From the NCBI GenBank assembly GCA_012032215.1, contig JAAURO010000023.1, positions 1 to 11,631 of the forward strand: 11,631 bases of DNA, written 5' to 3'. The position numbers were made by a program, and so were the translations under genes. The notes beneath the pieces are model-generated. The model was not told the DNA's origin, searched no databases, and saw only the letters and a program-made list of their open reading frames with translations. Of this stretch, positions 7,684 through 11,631 are shown piece by piece (positions within the stretch are counted from its first letter, which is position 1; every line of letters starts with the position of its first letter). The stretch is from Limnobacter sp. (GTDB taxonomy: Bacteria; Pseudomonadota; Gammaproteobacteria; Burkholderiales; Burkholderiaceae_B).

Positions 7684-10049
7684 TGGGTTTTCCTGAACAT
7701 GAATGTAGGTCGGAAGGTAAGTAGCAACGAAGGAATAAGCAGCAAGGCCGCAAACGCACTGACCAGCATGGCCGAGCCAATCAGGATGGCCAGCCATTGG
7801 TGAATCTTGAAACCAAACGACAGCAGCAGCACGCCGTAACCGCAAGCCACTGCAATGGCTACGAACAAAACGGCTTGCCCGGCAGTCATGATGACCCGGC
7901 GCACTGCGGCAAGTTCATCTGTGTTGGTAGCCAGTTCTTCGCGCAAGCGGTATATCAGGTAAATGGCGTAGTCTGCTCCGATGCCGACAGCCATGGCAGA
8001 AGTTAAAGAGGTTGGCACATTCAGCAGTATGCCGCTGATGCCCATCAGGCCAAAGTTGGCAATAACGGCTACCAGCAGGGGCAGTAAAACCAGTGCACCT
8101 GCTACCAAAGACCTGAAAAGAAGGGCCGATACCACAAATACCACGGCGGCAATTTGTGCGATATTTAGCAGCTTGCCACGTACCATTACTTCGCTCAGCG
8201 CTGCGCTTTGGGGAACACTGCCGCCCACTCGTACCTGGACGGTTTCATCAAACCGGGTTTTGGCAAAGTCATTGATTTCCTGAACCAGTGTTTGCACGTA
8301 GGCGCTGCTGTCGGTCTTGATGTAGACAGCCAGATTGGCCCTGCGGTAATCGTAATCGATGTAAGAGTTAAAATCGTCTGGTGCACCAGAAATGGAATAC
8401 AGCAAAAAATACTGTGAAACCAAATCGGGATCATCGGGAATGGTGTAGTAAGCGGGGTCGTCGCCATGCATGGCTTGGTTGATTCGCTTAATAAAATACG
8501 CGATCGAAACCGTTTTTCCGACAAAAGGCCGGGTGTGCAAATAGCTTTCCAGGGCATCTATGGCTTGCAGGGTTTTGGGGTTTTTCATGGCATCGGTGCT
8601 GATTCCTTCCAGCAGCACGTACACGGTGTTGGTGCCACCGAGCTGGTCGTTCAGGGCTTTGTCTTCCTGGGCTACCTGGCTGTTTTCTGAAAAAAAGCTT
8701 TCACCGAGTTGTCTACCACGATGCGGCTCGTGCCAAACAAGGCTACTGCCGCCAGCACGCCAAACGCGATGTAAATAATGCGGCGTTGTTGCGGGTTGGT
8801 TACCCAGTTGGCAATGTGCTTGCTCAGGCGTGGCCAAATGCCATTGGCCTGTTGGTGGGTAACGCTATCGCGGGGTGGCTTAAGCATGGAGCGCACGGCT
8901 GGAATCAGGGTCATTTCCAGAATAAGTGCAGCCAAAAATACCAATGCCCGTAAAAATACCGAAAGTGCGAACCGTGCTGATTTCAAAAATAATGAGCGAG
9001 AAAAAACCAAGCGAAGCTACCACTCCTGCTGCAATCATGACTGGCCCGACCTGCACGAGCGAGGTGACGACTGCGCGCTTGTTGGCTACTTCGGGAGCGC
9101 AGGCGTTACCGCTGCGCAGGCGCTCGTATTCTTCGTAAAAACGCTTGAGCATTTGCACGGCATGACCCGTGGCAACGGCAAGAATCAGAATAGGGGTGGT
9201 TGCGTTGAACACATCAAGTGGAATGCCAAATGCGCCCATGACGCCAACCCCCCAAATAACAGCCACCATGGCGGTTATCAGGGGCAGAACCGGGCCTTGC
9301 CGGGTGCGAAACCCTGCAAACAGAATAAGCGACAACACCACAATGGCGATGGGCAGCAAAAGCGCCATGCGCTCTGAGTAGTGCTCTATGGCTGCCAGAT
9401 AACTGGGCAAGCCACCCACATTAATGCGTGTGTTGGCATCGCGCTCGGCCTCCACAAGGGCATTGACTGCATCCAGGATAGACCTGAACCCTTTGGGTGG
9501 TTCTTTGAACTCGGCTATGACCGAAATGGTTTTGCCGTCTTTTGCCACTACACCATCCATGAATACCGGATTTTTATTCACAGCCACCCTTAACGCATCG
9601 GCTTGAGCCTGCGTGGTGGGGCCTTTTTCAGCCAGGGCACGTACTTCGATACCTTCGGCAGAGCTGGAAATGGTTTTGGCGCGGCGGGCGGTAATACTGG
9701 CCATGTTGTCTGCCAGAATTCCGGGCGTTTTTTCCAGCGCTGCGCTGATTCGTTTGGCTTTGTCGATAATCGCAGGGGTATAAATTTCGCCGCTTTTGGG
9801 CGATATTCCTACCACTACCACGTACTTCGAGCCGAAAATGGCTTCTACATCGTTGGTGGTGGATATATAGGGGTGCGATTGCGGCAGGGTGGCATTCATG
9901 TCGATAATCAGCTTGATATTTTTGGCCTGGAACAATGCCAGGCAGGTTATCAAGGCTGTAACAATGACCACTGCCAGCCGGTACTGAATGACAAGCGCGG
10001 CATATTTCGTAAAGATGTTTTTCATGGATAAGGTTTTGTTCGTGTTCAT
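7680..10049 (-). CDS. RND/MMPL superfamily exporter (two frameshifts in read)
   Basis: The repaired product is 789 residues, an inner-membrane pump of the RND superfamily of predicted exporters (COG1033/MMPL type). It has the duplicated layout: helix (about 20-40), large periplasmic loop, five helices (about 228-390), helix (about 424-440), second loop, five more helices. The second half carries the proton-relay motif GIGADYAIYLIYRLREE (Asp about 693). The equivalent first-half site reads ATGHAVQMLKRFYEEY, with His about 296 in place of Asp. One extra T at 8934-8938 breaks FTGIGILAALILEMTLIP, and one missing base at 8690-8696 breaks VKAFFSENSQV; the two cancel, giving exactly 790 codons. ATG 10049 overlaps the oxidoreductase stop (ATGA), and a second in-frame ATG lies eight codons later. 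No membrane-fusion or TolC-type gene is present, so this is not a classical tripartite drug pump. Confidence 0.88.
7691..7694 (-). promoter_or_regulatory. Ribosome binding site for the LolA-like gene
   Basis: AGGA (minus strand) sits seven bases before the ATG at 7683, within the last codons of the RND gene. This fixes the start of the LolA-like protein and supports coupled translation. Confidence 0.65.
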
Positions 10050-10639
10050 AGCACACGCGAGACCAGGGCTTCCATGGATTCGACAACAAGGCGCTCGTGA
10101 TCGCGCTTGGGGTTGAAGTCGGCGTTGGTTAAATAGGCCACCAGATTTTTTGCGTTTTGTGCGATTTCCTCATCGGTTGCGACCATGGATTTGTAAAAAC
10201 AGAAAGCGGGCAAATAACGTCCGCCAATGTAGTTAACCGATTGCTGGAAAGGGCGCAGCAATTCATCTATGGTGAAGTGGTTGTGATTGCCTGCGCGGTA
10301 GCCTTCGCGGTTGCTGCCAATGGCGGTGGCCACCACAAATTCTTTGCCGTGTAGTTTGTCGCCCCCAATGCCGTAAGCAAATCCGGGTTGCAGCACCAGA
10401 TCCAGCCATTGTTTCAGAATGGCTGGCGAGGAGTACCAGTACAGCGGAAACAGAAAGGCGATGCGCTGGTGTTCCAGCAGCAGTTCTTGCTCCAGCAGTA
10501 CATCAATGTCCATGTTGGGGTATTCACTGGTCAAATCGCGCACGGTCACATTGGGACATTCAGACAGGGCGTTTGCCCATGCTTTGTTCACACGGGACTC
10601 AGACAAACAGGGGTGAGCAATCATGGCAAGGGTTTTCAT
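10046..10639 (-). CDS. Flavodoxin-fold NAD(P)H oxidoreductase (NQO/KefF-like)
   Basis: This encodes 197 residues of the Flavodoxin_2 family, FMN- or FAD-dependent NAD(P)H:quinone oxidoreductases such as KefF, MdaB and YwrO. The N-terminal strand MKTLAMIAHPCLSESRVNKA is followed by the flavin-binding stretch FLFPLYWYSSPAILKQWLD and LQPGFAYGIGGDKLHGKEF, then ATAIGSNREGY. It reads intact, without a frameshift, and its length is typical. The ATG at 10639 has no clear Shine-Dalgarno sequence. It follows a 114-base gap after an SDR gene and overlaps the RND start by 4 bases, so it is probably the first gene of the export operon. KefF-type proteins can regulate a transporter, so an ancillary role for the neighbouring pump is possible, as is separate quinone or electrophile reduction. 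Confidence 0.85.
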   Translation of the reverse strand: MKTLAMIAHPCLSESRVNKAWANALSECPNVTVRDLTSEYPNMDIDVLLEQELLLEHQRIAFLFPLYWYSSPAILKQWLDLVLQPGFAYGIGGDKLHGKEFVVATAIGSNREGYRAGNHNHFTIDELLRPFQQSVNYIGGRYLPAFCFYKSMVATDEEIAQNAKNLVAYLTNADFNPKRDHERLVVESMEALVSRVL

Positions 10640-10753
10640 GGTTGGTGGGTCTCAGAATGATGAAGTCGAATGAAATACAAGAAAGTTTAAGCATGCATAC
10701 AGGGGCGTTTTATGAACAACGCCTTGCTGTTGAATAGCTTGTGGCTAAAAAAA
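10640..10753. other. Intergenic region upstream of the export operon
   Basis: This 114-base gap is the longest non-coding stretch in the window and the only likely place for a promoter of the downstream minus-strand genes. It holds an inverted repeat (10704-10723), an A7 run (10747-10753, T7 on the minus strand) directly after the SDR stop, and a GCATGCAT stretch at about 10691-10698. I cannot identify clear -35 and -10 boxes. Confidence 0.5.
10704..10723. repeat. Six-bp inverted repeat in the promoter-proximal gap
   Basis: GGCGTT (10704-10709) and AACGCC (10718-10723) are exact inverted repeats with an 8-base spacer, extendable by two G-T pairs in RNA. No T-run follows, so it is not a standard terminator; it could be an operator half-site pair. 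Confidence 0.4.
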
Positions 10754-10768
10754 TCAGGCGTGTTGCAC
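10747..10768 (-). terminator. Weak candidate terminator at the end of the SDR gene
   Basis: On the minus strand a small stem (GGTG, loop CAA, CAC plus a bulge) overlaps the last SDR codons and is followed by the stop codon and T7 (10753-10747). The stem is only four or five pairs, so this is a marginal intrinsic terminator at best. Confidence 0.25.
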
Positions 10769-11493
10769 CAGCGAGCGTATTTCAACAAACTTGCCATTGG
10801 GTACTTGCTCAATTCGCCCTGGTTCCAGCAGTGCAAGCATGTCAGTTGCGCGTTGTTCTGCGCTTACCAGGTAGCTGGTGTTTTGAGCGCGCTCGCGCAG
10901 TTTAACTATTTCGGGGAAGTCGCCTTCGAGTGGCAAGGTGCCGATGGTGTGGCTTAAAAAGGTTTGCACGTTGCACAAGCCGAGTACCGAAAACCGGATT
11001 GCTGGATTTTCCAGGGCGTACATTTCCGCCAGCATGTTAAGCGCTGCCTTGGTGGTGGCATAGCCGCTGTTGCCAGCACGCGCGCGCACTCCGGCAATCG
11101 AGGAGGAAAAACGGCATGTTCAATGGCAACGTGTTGCGCCAGGAGGCAATCCAGCAGTATTTTGTGCGACCACACATTGACCCGCATCAGCTCTTCCAGA
11201 TCCACCACCGACACTTTGCTCATGGGGGCAATGCGTTTGCCAAACTGCCCAACATTCAGAAACAAGCGCGAAATTGCGGTGATTTTCTGCTCGGTAATAA
11301 AGCGTTGCAGAGTGTGCCTGGCGGAATCTGTATCGGAAAAATCGATTATGCAGTGAATGTAATGGGGATGAGCTACGAGTTCTGGAGGTGTGCGGCGGCT
11401 TACGCCATAAACCGTGTAGCCTTGTTCCAGAAGTTGTTGGGCAAGACTCAGGCCAATGCCGGTGCTTGCACCGGATACAAACGCGTTTTTCAT
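10754..11493 (-). CDS. Short-chain dehydrogenase/reductase, complete (one frameshift in read)
   Basis: The repaired product is 246 residues, the usual size of a classical SDR. The nucleotide-binding motif SGASTGIG (about 7-14) is followed by LFLNVGQFG in place of the common NNAG. The catalytic Ser (about 132, in SSSIAG) and the pair Y145/K149 (YATTK) are spaced as in active enzymes. The frame breaks in A5 at 11107-11111; one more base restores HAVFSSSIAGVRARAGNSGY. ATG 11493 has AGGA seven bases upstream (11501-11504) and lies 13 bases after the preceding SDR, so the two are probably co-transcribed. It presumably oxidises or reduces a hydroxyl or keto group with NAD(P)H; the substrate cannot be told from sequence. 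The bases after VSRR suggest NADP(H) preference, a weak inference. Confidence 0.85.
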
Positions 11494-11500
11494 GAAGAAA

Positions 11501-11504
11501 TCCT
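11501..11504 (-). promoter_or_regulatory. Ribosome binding site for the complete SDR gene
   Basis: AGGA on the minus strand sits seven bases before ATG 11493, in the 13-base gap after the preceding SDR stop. It favours this ATG over an in-frame ATG at 11535 that lies inside the upstream gene. Confidence 0.65.
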
Positions 11505-11506
11505 GT

Positions 11507-11631
11507 TTAAAATTTACCAGCGGCGTAGCCACCATCGACTGGAATCATGGCACCGGTGATGTAGCTGCTTTCTTCCGACAACAACCACAGCACGGTTTGC
11601 GCAACTTCGTGCCCGGTGCCAAACCGGCGCA
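11507..11631 (-). CDS. C-terminal fragment of a second short-chain dehydrogenase
   Basis: The last 41 residues of a gene that begins beyond the right edge. The text RRFGTGHEVAQTVLWLLSEE, then SSYITGAMIPVDGGY and the end AAGKF, is the standard C-terminus of classical SDRs (RFG..EVA, SSYITG..I.VDGG). The stop TAA is at 11507-11509, 13 bases before the next SDR start. The Rossmann and catalytic parts are outside the window, so the substrate is unknown. Confidence 0.88.
   Translation of the reverse strand, partial: RRFGTGHEVAQTVLWLLSEESSYITGAMIPVDGGYAAGKF

Noticed and set aside
8778..9377. Long plus-strand open frame opposite the RND gene
   Set aside because: It is antisense to a well-conserved exporter and encodes low-complexity, charge- and Asn-rich text with no recognisable domain.
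9603..10031. Gly/Phe-rich plus-strand open frame of 142 residues
   Set aside because: It is the complement of the RND N-terminal half; composition reflects antisense of membrane-protein codons.
10712..10740. Weak -35/-10-like pair on the minus strand (TTCAAC, 16 bases, TAAAAC) upstream of the oxidoreductase gene
   Set aside because: Only about half of the consensus positions match; such pairs are common by chance in AT-rich gaps.

Overview
This window is gene-dense, of moderate GC (about half, by eye), and carries ordinary bacterial genes on both strands. The mix (bo3-type quinol oxidase, SURF1, a RegB/RegA-type redox two-component pair, an RND exporter with a LolA-like carrier and an outer-membrane beta-barrel) points to a Gram-negative proteobacterium. 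A betaproteobacterium of the Burkholderiales seems most likely, but this is a judgement from gene content and was not searched. I see no RNA genes, insertion sequences, CRISPR arrays, phage genes or origins.

Layout. The left part (1-4974, + strand) looks like one co-directional run. It holds the 3' part of cyoC, then cyoD, a SURF1-family assembly factor, a RegB-like sensor kinase and a RegA-like response regulator. After a 34-base gap come a short solute-binding lipoprotein and a cation diffusion facilitator transporter. Most junctions are ATGA or GTGA stop/start overlaps or near overlaps. The right part (5016-11631, - strand) converges on it. Read in transcription order from the right edge it holds the C-terminus of one SDR dehydrogenase, a complete SDR, a 114-base gap, a flavodoxin-fold NAD(P)H oxidoreductase, a large RND/MMPL exporter, a LolA-like periplasmic protein, a DUF1302-like outer-membrane barrel and a DUF2867 protein. 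The four genes from oxidoreductase to barrel overlap one another by 4 bases at each junction.

How they may work together. The first block couples a terminal oxidase to its assembly factor and to a redox-sensing regulator that could control it. The second block has one component for each envelope layer (inner-membrane pump, periplasmic carrier, outer-membrane barrel), with cytoplasmic redox enzymes beside it. I infer an envelope lipid or hydrophobic-molecule transport system of unknown substrate; this is the best candidate for an uncharacterised system here.

Data quality. At least eleven single-base frameshifts interrupt seven otherwise intact conserved genes, about one per kilobase. Most lie in homopolymer runs (for example T8 at 2807-2814 and T9 at 4843-4851). 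Reading across them restores conserved motifs and whole-codon lengths. I treat them as sequencing indels, not pseudogenes, and give each frameshifted gene as one CDS over its full span.
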